Origin: Phycisphaerales bacterium
GTDB lineage: Bacteria; Planctomycetota; UBA1135; UBA2386
DNA: 33,237 bases
Assembly (NCBI GenBank): GCA_020247305.1
Contig: JADCJE010000090.1
Coordinates: forward strand, 1-33,237
Reading direction: 5' to 3'
In this document: one piece after another, positions 7,417 through 15,148 of the stretch
How the letters are laid out: each line of letters opens with the position of its first letter
Position numbering within the stretch: the first letter of the stretch is position 1
The notes under the pieces: generated by a model
Told to the model about the DNA's origin: nothing
The model's input: the letters and a program-made list of their open reading frames with translations, nothing else
Databases searched by the model: none
Made by a program: the position numbers and the translations under genes

Positions 7417-8588
7417 ATCCCGACCTCTGGCTGCCCGACAGCGACCTCGATCCCGCGCACCGCGCCTTCGCGCAGCGCCTCCGCGCGTTCGCGCACGACA
7501 AGCTGGCGCCGCATGCGCGCGCGATCGACGAGCAGCGGACGTTCCGCCGCGAGATGGTGCGCGACCTCGGCGCCGCCGGCGTGCTCGGCGGCCCGCTGCC
7601 GACGGCGGTCGGCGGCGGCGGCTGGAGCCCGCTGCAACTGGCGATCGCGCACGAGGAACTGGGCGCCGTGTGCGGCAACGCCCGCGGCTTCTGCGCCGTG
7701 CAGACCGGCCTCGTCGCCGACACCATCGCGCGCCACGGCAACGACGCGCAGCGCGCGCGCTGGCTGCCGGGCCTGATCGCCGGCGAGGCGATCGGCTGCT
7801 TCGGCCTGACCGAGCCCGACGCCGGCAGCGACGTCGCGTCGATGCGCACGCACGCCGTGCCGCAGGCGGACGGCGGCTACCTCGTACGCGGCCAGAAGCA
7901 CTGGATCACCAACGGCGGCGTCGCCGACGCACTGGTGCTGTTCGCCACCGTCGATCCGGCGGCCGGGCGCCACGGCATCACCGGCTTCCTCGTCGACACC
8001 GCGCGCGCGGGCCTGAAGCGCGAGCCGATGCCGGGCGTCGAACTCGGCCACCGCGGCAGCGACCACGCCGTGCTGACGTTCGCGGACTTCCGCGTCGAGC
8101 CGCACGAGGTCCTCGGCCCGGTCGGCAAGGGCTTCGGCATCGCCATGAGCGGGCTCGCCGCGGGTCGCGTGTCGGTGGCGGCCGGCGCCTGCGGCCTGCA
8201 CCGCGCAGCGCTCGCCGAGGCGGTCGCGTTCACCACCGGCCGGCAGCAGTTCGGCCAGCCGCTGGCGCAGTTCCAGATGGTGCAGGAACGCCTCGCCGAC
8301 ATGCTGACCTCGCTGCACATGACGCGCGGGCTGGTGCACCGCTGCGCCCGCCGGCGCGCCGAGGGCGCCGAGACGCACGCCGACGTCGCCATGGCGAAGC
8401 TCGCCGCGACCGAGGCGGCGGCTCGCGCCTGCGAAGAGGCGGTCATGCTGCACGGCGCGCGCGGCTACAGCAGCGCGCACCCGGTCGAACGGCTGTGGCG
8501 CGACGTGCAGGCCCTGCGCATCTACGAGGGCACGTCGCTGATCCAGAAGACGATCCTCGGCCGCATGCTGGCGACGCCGCCGAAGTGA
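7413..8588 (+). CDS. Acyl-CoA dehydrogenase (FAD)
   Basis: The product is 391 aa, the standard length. The N-terminal helical domain covers about 10-125. The beta domain has CFGLTEPDAGSD (about 129-140) and KHWITNGG, both flavin/substrate-binding signatures. The C-terminal helical domain has TTGRQQFGQPL and RIYEGTSLIQ, where Glu372 in Y-E-G-T is at the catalytic base position. The enzyme oxidises acyl-CoA to 2-enoyl-CoA and passes electrons to ETF; no ETF gene is in the window. The ATG overlaps the preceding stop by 4 bp. With the SDR and crotonase it forms a compact acyl-CoA oxidation set. It ends 32 bp from the convergent motB. Confidence 0.93.
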   Translation: MNPDLWLPDSDLDPAHRAFAQRLRAFAHDKLAPHARAIDEQRTFRREMVRDLGAAGVLGGPLPTAVGGGGWSPLQLAIAHEELGAVCGNARGFCAVQTGLVADTIARHGNDAQRARWLPGLIAGEAIGCFGLTEPDAGSDVASMRTHAVPQADGGYLVRGQKHWITNGGVADALVLFATVDPAAGRHGITGFLVDTARAGLKREPMPGVELGHRGSDHAVLTFADFRVEPHEVLGPVGKGFGIAMSGLAAGRVSVAAGACGLHRAALAEAVAFTTGRQQFGQPLAQFQMVQERLADMLTSLHMTRGLVHRCARRRAEGAETHADVAMAKLAATEAAARACEEAVMLHGARGYSSAHPVERLWRDVQALRIYEGTSLIQKTILGRMLATPPK

Positions 8589-8620
8589 CGAGGCGGCGGC
8601 GGGTCGCCCCGCCGTTCCCG

Positions 8621-9355
8621 TCAGCGCCCGTCGGCGCGCGCGTTCGAGAACGACAGCGTCACCGTCGCCGCGTGCTCCCAGTCGGCGGCGGACCTGGCCG
8701 ACTGCTTCTGGCGGCGGAACTCGACGCCCACCATGCCGTCGCGGACCTGCGGATTGGCGCGGATCGCGGCCTCCAAGGTGCACAACCGCTGCCAGCACAG
8801 GTCGGCAGACGTCACCGGCGCGCCGGTCGCGGTGCGGCCGATCACCGTCTCGACCGCGTCGATGCGCACGTGCAGGTCGGAGGCGAACTCGACCGAGCCC
8901 TCGATGGCGCGGCCGAGCCACTGCATGACCTCCTCGCGCAGCGGGAAGGCCTGCCCCGGCTCGAAGAAGTCGAGCAGCGGCGCCTTGGCCTTGATCGCGT
9001 CGTTGACCATGTCGATCTCGAGCGACTTGCCGACCACCTGCTGGAAGTCGACCAGCGTCTCCTCCAGGAACTCCTGCATCGGCCCGAGCTGCGCGTTGAG
9101 CAGCGGCGCCGGCAGCGGCGCGTCGCCGGCGCCGGTGACCTGATGGAAGGTGCCGATGTCGTCGGTCTTGCCATCGCCCTCGAAGGCGAACGCGAACTGG
9201 ATCGACTGCTTGAGCTGGCGCAGCTTCTCCAGGTCCTGCACGCCCATCGCGTAGAGCACGACGAACAGCGCGAACAGCAGCGTCATCATGTCCGCGAAGC
9301 TGATGACCCAGCGTTCGTGGTTGACGTGCTCTTCGTGCTTGTGCTTCTTGGCCAC
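8621..9355 (-). CDS. motB: Flagellar stator protein MotB
   Basis: The product is 244 aa. After a short basic N-terminus there is one membrane helix (about 16-38) with S-F-A-D-M-M-T. Asp22 is the conserved proton-carrying aspartate of MotB. MotB forms the stator ion channel with MotA and normally anchors to peptidoglycan through an OmpA-like C-terminal domain. Here the C-terminal part (about 150-244) has the right length, but I cannot find the usual peptidoglycan-binding signature (H-T-D-x2-P and L-S-x2-R-A), so it is divergent. It starts 13 bp after motA ends, in the usual motA-motB order. Confidence 0.88.
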   Translation of the reverse strand: MAKKHKHEEHVNHERWVISFADMMTLLFALFVVLYAMGVQDLEKLRQLKQSIQFAFAFEGDGKTDDIGTFHQVTGAGDAPLPAPLLNAQLGPMQEFLEETLVDFQQVVGKSLEIDMVNDAIKAKAPLLDFFEPGQAFPLREEVMQWLGRAIEGSVEFASDLHVRIDAVETVIGRTATGAPVTSADLCWQRLCTLEAAIRANPQVRDGMVGVEFRRQKQSARSAADWEHAATVTLSFSNARADGR

Positions 9356-9368
9356 GGCGGGGTCCCGG

Positions 9369-10142
9369 TCAGTGCTTCTTGTCGCCGCCGCCGCCGTGCG
9401 AGCCGAGGTAGACCTTGAGCTTGCTGCGCAGCGCGCCGGGCGCGATGCCCGACTGGATGCCGACCACGCCCTCCAGGATCATGCTCTTCAGCAGTTGGTC
9501 GTGCTCGATGTGGCGCTTGAGCTTGAAGGACATCGGCAGGCAGACGACGTTGGCGTAGCCGACGCCGTAGACGGTCGCGACGAACGCGACGGCGATGCCA
9601 GGGCCGATGAGCTTCGGTTGGTCGAGCACGCTCATGACGTGCATCAGGCCCAGCACGGCGCCGAGCACGCCGACCGTCGGCGCCAGCGCGCCCCACGTCT
9701 CCCAGAACTTCATGCCCGCCTTGTCGTCCTCCTCGGCGATGTGCATGTCGACCTCGACGGTCTCGCGGATCGCCTCGGCGGAACTGCCGTCGATGGCGAG
9801 CGTCAGGCACTTGACGAGGAACGGATGGCCCTGGCCGCTGCTGGCGTAGGTCTCCAGCGCCAGCAGGCCTTCGCGGCGCGCGAGGTTGGCCAGCTCCAGC
9901 AGCTTCTCCATCAGGCCGTGGAAGTCGTACTTCGCCGGCATGAAGACGCGCTTGAGCGCCTGGATCGCGAACGGCAGGTCGGAAGGCAGGGTCGCGACCA
10001 TCGTCGCGCCGAGCGAACCGACGATGACGATCATGAACGCCGTGACCTGCAGCAGCTGGTCAGGATGGCCGCCTTCGAGAATCATGCCTCCGATGACGCC
10101 GACGAAGGCGACGACGAGGCCGATGATGGTGAAGAGGTCCAT
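9369..10142 (-). CDS. motA: Flagellar stator protein MotA
   Basis: The product is 257 aa. It has four membrane helices: about 4-25, 32-52, and a C-terminal pair around 150-170 and 184-205. The large cytoplasmic loop lies between helices 2 and 3. LAPTVGVLGAVLGL and GPGIAVAFVATVYG carry the two conserved prolines of MotA. The loop has the conserved charged region around E-T-V-E-V-D-M-H-I-A-E-E-D. MotA surrounds MotB to form the ion-driven stator that turns the flagellar motor. The ATG at 10142 was chosen because the longer frame upstream is not MotA-like. The flagellin and MotAB genes in the window support a motile cell. Confidence 0.95.
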   Translation of the reverse strand: MDLFTIIGLVVAFVGVIGGMILEGGHPDQLLQVTAFMIVIVGSLGATMVATLPSDLPFAIQALKRVFMPAKYDFHGLMEKLLELANLARREGLLALETYASSGQGHPFLVKCLTLAIDGSSAEAIRETVEVDMHIAEEDDKAGMKFWETWGALAPTVGVLGAVLGLMHVMSVLDQPKLIGPGIAVAFVATVYGVGYANVVCLPMSFKLKRHIEHDQLLKSMILEGVVGIQSGIAPGALRSKLKVYLGSHGGGGDKKH

Positions 10143-10193
10143 GCCGGGATGCGAACGTCGCGCCGCGAACCGGCTCGACTGGGGCTGGATCGG

Positions 10194-10214
10194 CCGCCGC
10201 CGGGCCGGCGGCGG
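10194..10214. terminator. GC-rich hairpin between wecB and motA
   Basis: CCGCCGCC and GGCGGCGG form an 8-10-bp stem with a very small loop. It lies between the wecB stop (10285) and the motA start (10142). There is no T-run, so it may be a Rho-type or weak terminator, or a chance GC palindrome. Confidence 0.25.
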
Positions 10215-10284
10215 AGGCCGTCGCGCTGGCGGCGATGCGATGGGCGCTGCCGCACCGGCGCGCGGCGGCTGGCCGGTTGGCGCG

Positions 10285-11397
10285 CTACGGCGGGCAGCGC
10301 GCGGCCAGCCATGCCCGCAGGGCCGCGGCGATGCGCGCACCCGCCCGACCGTCGCCGTAGGGACTGGCGCCGGACGCCATGGCAGCGCAGACCGCCGGGT
10401 CGTCGAGCAGGCGGTTGGCCTCCGCAACGATGCGGTCGGCGTCACAGCCGACGAGCCGCGCCACGCCACAGGCGACGCCTTCTGGCCGTTCGGTGACCTC
10501 GCGCAGCACGAGGAGCGGCTTGCCGAGGCTCGGGGCCTCTTCCTGCACGCCGCCCGAATCGGTCAGCACGATCGCCGCCTGCTGCATGGCAGCGACGAGG
10601 CCTGCATGGTCGAGCGGCGGGCACAGCGTCACGCCCGCGACCCCGGCGAGGGCGGCGCGCACCGGACCGTGCACGGCCGGGTTGGGATGCACCGGCCACA
10701 GCACCTCGACGTCGCCGCGGGCGGCTAGCCGGCGAACCGCCGCGCAGATGGCGGCCAACGGCGCGCCGAAGCTCTCGCGGCGATGGGCGGTGACCAACAA
10801 CAGGCGCCGACCGTCGGTGCGCGGCGATGGCGGCTCCAGGCGCGCGACGACGGCGTGCAGCGCGTCGATCGACGTGTTGCCGGTGACGTGGATCGCCGCC
10901 GGATCGACGCCTTCGCGCAGCAGGTTGGCGCGCGCCAGCGCCGTCGGCGCGAAGTGCAGCGTCGCGACCGTCGCGACGTAGACGCGGTTCTGCTCTTCGG
11001 GAAAGGGCTGCAGGAGGTCGCCGCTGCGCAGCCCGGCTTCGACGTGCGCAACGGCGATGCCAAGGCCGTGGGCAGCCGCGGCGGCCGCGGCGACGCTGGT
11101 CGTATCCCCTTGCAGCACAACGATGTCCGGCGCCTGGGCGGCGATCGCCGGCCGCAGCGCGACGGCCAGCGCGGCGCGGTCCGCCGCGGCCGCGCCCGGC
11201 CGGGTGCTGGGCAACTCGACGTCCGGCCGCAGCCCGACTCCGGCGAGCGCCGTGCGCAGCAGTTCCTGGTGTTGGCCGGTCGCCAGCAACCGCACGTCGA
11301 CCGCATCGTCGACGCGCAGCGCCGCGACCACGGGCGCCATCTTGATGGCTTCGGGTCGCGTGCCGACGACGACGAGGATGCGCGGACGTTGCTGCAT
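10285..11397 (-). CDS. wecB: UDP-N-acetylglucosamine 2-epimerase (non-hydrolysing)
   Basis: The product is 370 aa, typical for the family. It interconverts UDP-GlcNAc and UDP-ManNAc in the cytoplasm to supply surface-polysaccharide synthesis. Signature motifs occur in order: GTRPEAIKMAPV (12-23), QGDTTS (Asp98), HVEAGLRS (Glu120), PEEQNR (Glu134), TGNT (172-175), TAHRRES (His205), HPNP, and DSGGVQEE followed by APSLGKP. The active-site acids and histidine of the E. coli enzyme all have counterparts. The ATG at 11397 gives the canonical N-terminus. The frame stays open upstream through the repeat array, but that part is not protein-like. No other polysaccharide gene is adjacent; a glycosyltransferase lies about 1.2 kb away. 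Confidence 0.95.
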   Translation of the reverse strand: MQQRPRILVVVGTRPEAIKMAPVVAALRVDDAVDVRLLATGQHQELLRTALAGVGLRPDVELPSTRPGAAAADRAALAVALRPAIAAQAPDIVVLQGDTTSVAAAAAAAHGLGIAVAHVEAGLRSGDLLQPFPEEQNRVYVATVATLHFAPTALARANLLREGVDPAAIHVTGNTSIDALHAVVARLEPPSPRTDGRRLLLVTAHRRESFGAPLAAICAAVRRLAARGDVEVLWPVHPNPAVHGPVRAALAGVAGVTLCPPLDHAGLVAAMQQAAIVLTDSGGVQEEAPSLGKPLLVLREVTERPEGVACGVARLVGCDADRIVAEANRLLDDPAVCAAMASGASPYGDGRAGARIAAALRAWLAARCPP

Positions 11398-11539
11398 GCC
11401 GACGCGCACAACGATGCGCGACGACGACGGCGACCACAACGACGAAGGAACGATCGCGGCACGTGCACGGCAGTCGAAGCGAAGCGATGCATGCATGCCG
11501 GCACACCAGTCGGGCGCTTCGAGACGAAGCTCGCTCGCA

Positions 11540-11555
11540 TGGCATGCACCTTGCA
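11540..11555 (+). promoter_or_regulatory. Sigma-54 (-24/-12) promoter match
   Basis: TGGCATG-CACC-TTGCA matches the consensus TGGCACG-N4-TTGC[AT] at all but one fixed position, with exact GG-N10-GC spacing. It points towards the palindromic array and the SET-domain gene. Two sigma-54 activators are encoded in the same window, so sigma-54 regulation is expected in this organism. Confidence 0.6.
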
Positions 11556-11634
11556 GTGGGCGACGACGAACGCAGCCGCGCTGGGGCTCGCGGCACTGCT
11601 TCACGCTGCGTTCGATGCCGCACTGCAGGGATCG

Positions 11635-11805
11635 CAGCGATGCATCGCTGCATGCGCGATGCATCGAGCAAGCGATCGATGCACGCAGCGATCGATGCGC
11701 GACGCGCGACGATCGATGCGCGCAGCGATCGATGCGCAACGCGCGACGATCGATGCGATGCATCGCTGCATGCATGCGCGAAAGATCGCATCGATGCATG
11801 CATGA
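11635..11805. repeat. Palindrome-rich array with 37-bp tandem repeat and five GATCGATGC boxes
   Basis: GATCGATGC occurs at 11674, 11690, 11711, 11727 and 11748, giving spacings of 16, 21, 16 and 21 bp. Two 37-bp tandem units (11674-11710 and 11711-11747) differ at only two positions, and a partial third follows. The array is flanked by perfect palindromes: CAGCGATGCATCGCTG (11635-11650), CGATGCATCG (11657-11666), GCGATGCATCGC (11755-11766) and GCATCGATGC (11788-11797). Possible roles are multi-site protein binding, methylation-dependent control through GATC, or structured RNA. Confidence 0.85.
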
Positions 11806-11855
11806 ACGCTTCCCATGTCGCGCGCTCTTCGGCTACACTGCGCAACGCCTCTCCT

Positions 11856-12365
11856 ATGGATCCAACCAGATCCCCTCTCCCATCGTTTCATGCCATGGTC
11901 GCGAGTAGGGGCGACCAGTTCGCGGTGATGGCAAGGCGAAACGTTCCGGCCGGCGGCTTGGTGATGCGGCTCGACGGGCCGCTCGTCGACAAGCCGGGTC
12001 GCTACACGGTGCAGGTCGACGTCGACATGCACGTCGACGCCGAACCCGATCCGGAGCACGAAGGCCGCTACCCGCTGTGGCGCTTCCTCAACCACGCGTG
12101 CGCGCCCAACTGCCGCGTCGTCGGTCGCGCGCTGCGCGCGATCGCGGCGATCAAGAAGGGCGACGAGATCACCTTCGACTACGACGCGACGGAGTACGAC
12201 ATGGCGTCGCCGTTCCGCTGCCTCTGCGGCGCGCCCGCCTGCCGCGGCACGATCCGCGGCTACCGCCACCTCAAGCCGGCGATGCGCGCGGCGATGACGT
12301 GGGCGGCGCCGCACGTGCTCGAAGCCGCCGCGCCGCGCCGCCTCGCCGCCGTCGCGCGGCGCTGA
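11856..12365 (+). CDS. SET-domain protein (putative protein-lysine methyltransferase)
   Basis: The product is 169 aa from the ATG at 11856. An in-frame ATG at 11895 would give 156 aa, and which is used is uncertain. The SET signature is clear. ARRNVPAGGLV is the N-terminal SET motif. RFLNHACAPNC matches the R-F-I-N-H-S-C-x-P-N motif that binds S-adenosylmethionine. GDEITFDYDATE matches the G-E-E-[IL]-[TF]-x-D-Y motif with the catalytic tyrosine. A post-SET-like Cys cluster (C-L-C-G-x3-C-R-G) follows. The family transfers methyl groups from SAM to protein lysines; bacterial targets are mostly unknown. The gene sits downstream of the palindromic array and may be read from the sigma-54 site or from a TACACT -10-like hexamer at 11834. 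Its stop lies in a sequence resembling the repeat found at 1337 and 13546. Confidence 0.85.
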   Translation: MDPTRSPLPSFHAMVASRGDQFAVMARRNVPAGGLVMRLDGPLVDKPGRYTVQVDVDMHVDAEPDPEHEGRYPLWRFLNHACAPNCRVVGRALRAIAAIKKGDEITFDYDATEYDMASPFRCLCGAPACRGTIRGYRHLKPAMRAAMTWAAPHVLEAAAPRRLAAVARR

Positions 12366-12440
12366 GATCCCGCGAAGAAGGCGCCGGCGGCTTCGCAGGA
12401 TGCCGCGGGTGGCCGCTTTCGTCGCCAAGCAGCAACCGGA
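12361..12440 (+). repeat. Possible third, diverged copy (C) of the stop-codon repeat
   Basis: GCTGAG at the SET stop codon is followed by CCCGnGAA, then TGCCnCnGGTGGCCGC and GCAGC, in the same order as copies A and B. The middle is less well conserved. A 7-bp hairpin (CAACCGG-ACAC-CCGGTTG, 12433-12450) follows and could serve as a terminator. No T-run is seen. Confidence 0.4.
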
Positions 12441-12551
12441 CACCCGGTTGTCGCTCCGGCGCTGCATCCACCGCGCGCGGGCTGCGCACGCGCCCGGCAG
12501 CCGGCCCGCCGCGCCCTTGAACTTGCCCGCCGCCGCCAGTGTGCTGGCTGG

Positions 12552-13550
12552 GTGACGGCCCCGATCGCAACCTTCGTGATTCCGTGCTGCAACGGCGCGG
12601 CGCACGTCGGCGCGACCATCCGCTCGATCCTGGCGCAGGATCGCCAGGACTTCGACCTCGTGCTCGTCGACGACGCGTCGACCGACGACTCCGTCGCGGT
12701 CGCCACCGCCGCCGGCGGCAGCCGCCTGATCGTCGAACGGCACGCGCAGCGGCTCGGCCTCGCCGCCAACTTCGCGCACGCGGCGTCGCTCGCGCGCACG
12801 CCGCTCTTCTGCATCGCGCACCAGGACGACGTCTACGAACCCGGGTACCTCGCGCGCATGGTCGCCGCGCTGGCCGCCGATCCAGCCCTGGCGCTGGCGC
12901 ACTGCTCGGCGACCGCGATCGACGCCAAGGGCAACCCGATCGCCGCCGCGGCGGAGCGCTTCAAGCGCCGGCTCGCACGGCACGCGGCGGACGCCAGCGC
13001 GCCCGAGCTCTTCCGCCTGCTGCTGCGCGGCAACTTCATCTGCTGCCCGAGCGTGCTGTTCCGGCGCGACGCCTTCGAAGCCGTCGGCGGCTTCGACACG
13101 CGCCTGTCGTTCGCGCTCGACTGGGACCTCTGGCTGCGCTGCACGCGCGCCGGCCGGCGCATCGGCACCGTGCTGGAGCCGCTGGTGCGCTACCGCCGCC
13201 ACCTCGGCAACGCCACCCGCGCGGCGACGCACTCGCTGCGTCGGTTCGAGGAGGAACTCGCCGTGCTGCAGCGCGCCCGCGACGAGGGCTGCGCCGCCGG
13301 CCTGCTCGCGGCCGCGACGCCGATCGGCAAGGCGCTGCGCAACAACCTCGTCAACGAAGCCTTCGAGGACCTGCTCGCCGGCAGCAAGGCGGGCTTCGCC
13401 GCGAAGATGGCATTCCTCGACGCGCAGACGCCGGACCTGCGCCGCGATCCATTCGTCGTCGCTCTGCGCGTGCTCGCCAAGGGCGGCCGCGCCGGCGTCG
13501 CCGCGCTGGCCGCCTGCCGCTGGCTCGCGCTCAAGGCCGGCCTCGGCTGA
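12552..13550 (+). CDS. Family 2 glycosyltransferase
   Basis: The product is 332 aa with a GTG start. The GT-A fold N-terminus has FVIPCCNGAAHV (8-19) and VDDASTDDS (39-47), whose aspartates bind the nucleotide of the sugar donor. AHQDD (89-93) holds the metal-binding D-x-D-like pair. GGFDTRLSFALDWDLWLR (about 178-195) contains the acidic acceptor-site region. Such enzymes add a sugar from a nucleotide-sugar donor to a growing polysaccharide or glycan at the inner face of the membrane. No membrane helix is evident. A TTGAAC at 12518 may be the -35 of its promoter. The gene ends inside repeat copy B. No glycan operon surrounds it, so the product glycan cannot be named. Confidence 0.9.
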   Translation: MTAPIATFVIPCCNGAAHVGATIRSILAQDRQDFDLVLVDDASTDDSVAVATAAGGSRLIVERHAQRLGLAANFAHAASLARTPLFCIAHQDDVYEPGYLARMVAALAADPALALAHCSATAIDAKGNPIAAAAERFKRRLARHAADASAPELFRLLLRGNFICCPSVLFRRDAFEAVGGFDTRLSFALDWDLWLRCTRAGRRIGTVLEPLVRYRRHLGNATRAATHSLRRFEEELAVLQRARDEGCAAGLLAAATPIGKALRNNLVNEAFEDLLAGSKAGFAAKMAFLDAQTPDLRRDPFVVALRVLAKGGRAGVAALAACRWLALKAGLG

Positions 13551-13641
13551 GCGCCCGAGAACGCCACTCTGCAGGCAGTCAGATTGCCCCTGGTGGCCGC
13601 TGGCGCGGCCATGCAGCCCTAGTGAGGCGGTGGTTTCTCAG
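13546..13641 (+). repeat. Interspersed repeat copy B (starts on the glycosyltransferase stop codon)
   Basis: This 96-bp copy matches 1337-1435 through the blocks GCTGAGnGCCCGAGAA, TCAGATTGCCnCTGGTGGC, CGCGG, GCAG and TGGTTnCTCAG. The variable part between the first two blocks differs by 2 bp in length. Terminal CTGAG/CTCAG form an inverted repeat. The rest of the gap to the ligase gene (13642-13769) shows TAGTCT near 13723 and a good SD at about 13757. Confidence 0.7.
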
Positions 13642-13769
13642 ACGCAGAGGCCGGCGGACCGAAGCGGCCTCGCCGCGTGCGCAGCCACGCCGCGCGGCGT
13701 GGCCTTCCGTGGCGCCGACTCCTAGTCTGCGCCGCCTCTCGTTCCCACGACCGCCGCAGGAGCCCCCGC

Positions 13770-15113
13770 GTGCCCGCCCCCACCTCGCCGTACTGGAACC
13801 CCAAGACCGAGACCCTGCCGAAGGAGCAGCTCCGCGCGCTGCAGCTGGCCAAGCTGCAACGGCTCGTCGAACGCGCGTGGCACACCTCGCCGTTCCACCG
13901 GCGGCTGTACGAGAAGGCCGGCGTGCGCCCCGAGCAGATCCGCACGCTCGACGACATCCGCCGCCTGCCGTTCATGACGCGCGAGGAGTGGATGGACAAC
14001 CAGGCGCAGAAGCCGCTCTTCGGCGACCTGATCACGCGGCCGGAGTCCGACGCGATCCGCTACCACCTGACGTCCGGCACGTCGGGCCGCCAGCCGCTGC
14101 GCGTGCTCGACTCGCGCAAGGACTGGTCGTGGATCGCCGACATGTGGTGCTACGGCTTCTGGGGCTTCGGCATCCGGCCCGACGACAAGGTGTTCTTCGC
14201 CTTCTCGTACGGCTCGTTCATCGGCTTCTGGGGCGCCCACTACTGCTGCGAGAAGATGGGCTGCCTGACGCTCGCCTCGGGCAACATGACGACCGAGCAG
14301 CGCGTGAAGCAGATCGTCGAGATGGGCGTCACCGTCGTCTGCGCGACGCCGACCTACGCGCTGCGCATGGGCCAGACCGCCGAGAAGATGGGCATCGACC
14401 TGAAGAAGGACGGCAAGGTCCGCCGCGTCGTCGTCAGCGGCGAGCCCGCCGGCTCGATCCCCGCGGTCAAGAAGATGATCGAGGACATGTGGGGCGGCAA
14501 GTGCGGCGACACCGCCGGCATGACCGAGATCGGCACGATCATGATCTTCGAGTGCGACCACCAGCCCGGCGGCCCGCACATCATCGAGGACCACTTCATC
14601 GAGGAAGTCCTCGATCCCGACACCGGCGAGCCGGTCCCCTACGGCGAACGCGGCGAGCGCGTCGTCACGTCGTTCGGCCGCGGCTTCATCCCGCTGGTCC
14701 GCTACCGCACCAAGGACCTCGTCTGCAAGGTGCCGCACACGCGCTGCACGTGCGGCCGCACCGGCGACGTCTACGAAGGCGGCATCCTCGGCCGCGTCGA
14801 CGACATGAAGCTGATCCGCGGCACCAACGTCTACCCGCGCGCGGTGGAGGCGGTGGTGCGCGAGCATGCCGAGGTCGAGGAGTTCCAGATCGTGATCCAG
14901 CGCGTCGACAACGTGCAGGACGAGATCAGCGTCAAGGTCGAGCTCAAGCCCGACCAGCAGGACTGCTGGCCGCGACTGCAAGCGCAGCTCGGCAAGGACC
15001 TCGCCGATGCGCACGAGGGCCTGCGCTTCAACGTCGAGCAGGCGAAGACCGGCGAGCTGCCGCGCTTCGAACTCAAGGCCAAGCGCCTGCAGGACCTGCG
15101 GCCCAAGTACTGA
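13770..15113 (+). CDS. Phenylacetate-CoA-ligase-like AMP-forming enzyme
   Basis: The product is 447 aa. The GTG at 13770 is preceded by GCAGGAG at 7-nt spacing, the best ribosome-binding site in the window. TSGTSGRQP (101-109) is the ATP/AMP-binding P-loop of the PaaK branch of the adenylate-forming superfamily. AGMTEIG, YRTKDL and GRVDDMKLIRGTNVYP are the later AMP-binding and hinge motifs. CTCGRTG, just before the hinge, matches the Cys/Gly turn common in PaaK homologues. The enzyme activates an aromatic or other carboxylic acid to its CoA thioester via an acyl-adenylate. The substrate is not clear; no phenylacetate epoxidase genes are present. A 67-aa gene follows 35 bp downstream and is probably co-transcribed. 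Confidence 0.88.
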   Translation: MPAPTSPYWNPKTETLPKEQLRALQLAKLQRLVERAWHTSPFHRRLYEKAGVRPEQIRTLDDIRRLPFMTREEWMDNQAQKPLFGDLITRPESDAIRYHLTSGTSGRQPLRVLDSRKDWSWIADMWCYGFWGFGIRPDDKVFFAFSYGSFIGFWGAHYCCEKMGCLTLASGNMTTEQRVKQIVEMGVTVVCATPTYALRMGQTAEKMGIDLKKDGKVRRVVVSGEPAGSIPAVKKMIEDMWGGKCGDTAGMTEIGTIMIFECDHQPGGPHIIEDHFIEEVLDPDTGEPVPYGERGERVVTSFGRGFIPLVRYRTKDLVCKVPHTRCTCGRTGDVYEGGILGRVDDMKLIRGTNVYPRAVEAVVREHAEVEEFQIVIQRVDNVQDEISVKVELKPDQQDCWPRLQAQLGKDLADAHEGLRFNVEQAKTGELPRFELKAKRLQDLRPKY

Positions 15114-15148
15114 GCCCACACGCACCGGGGCATCGAGGAGACCACGCC

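Larger units (their letters stand above)
11398..11855. other. 458-bp divergent intergenic region with sigma-54 site and palindromic array
   Basis: The region lies between wecB (minus) and the SET gene (plus). It contains a near-consensus sigma-54 promoter facing right (11540-11555) and a dense array of palindromes and direct repeats (11635-11805). It ends with a possible -10 hexamer TACACT (11834-11839) ahead of the SET gene. GC content is visibly lower than in its neighbours. No convincing gene was found within it. Confidence 0.6.

Noticed and set aside
11398..11799. Upstream extension of wecB through the repeat array
   Set aside because: The extension translates the palindromic repeats into Arg/Ser/His-rich sequence, and the enzyme motif set starts right after the ATG at 11397.
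11635..11805. CRISPR array
   Set aside because: Repeats are only 9 bp, or 37 bp directly abutting, with no unique spacers and no cas genes.
11635..11805. Replication origin
   Set aside because: The iteron-like look is suggestive, but there is no DnaA-box match, no AT-rich unwinding element and no dnaA, parAB or rep gene nearby.
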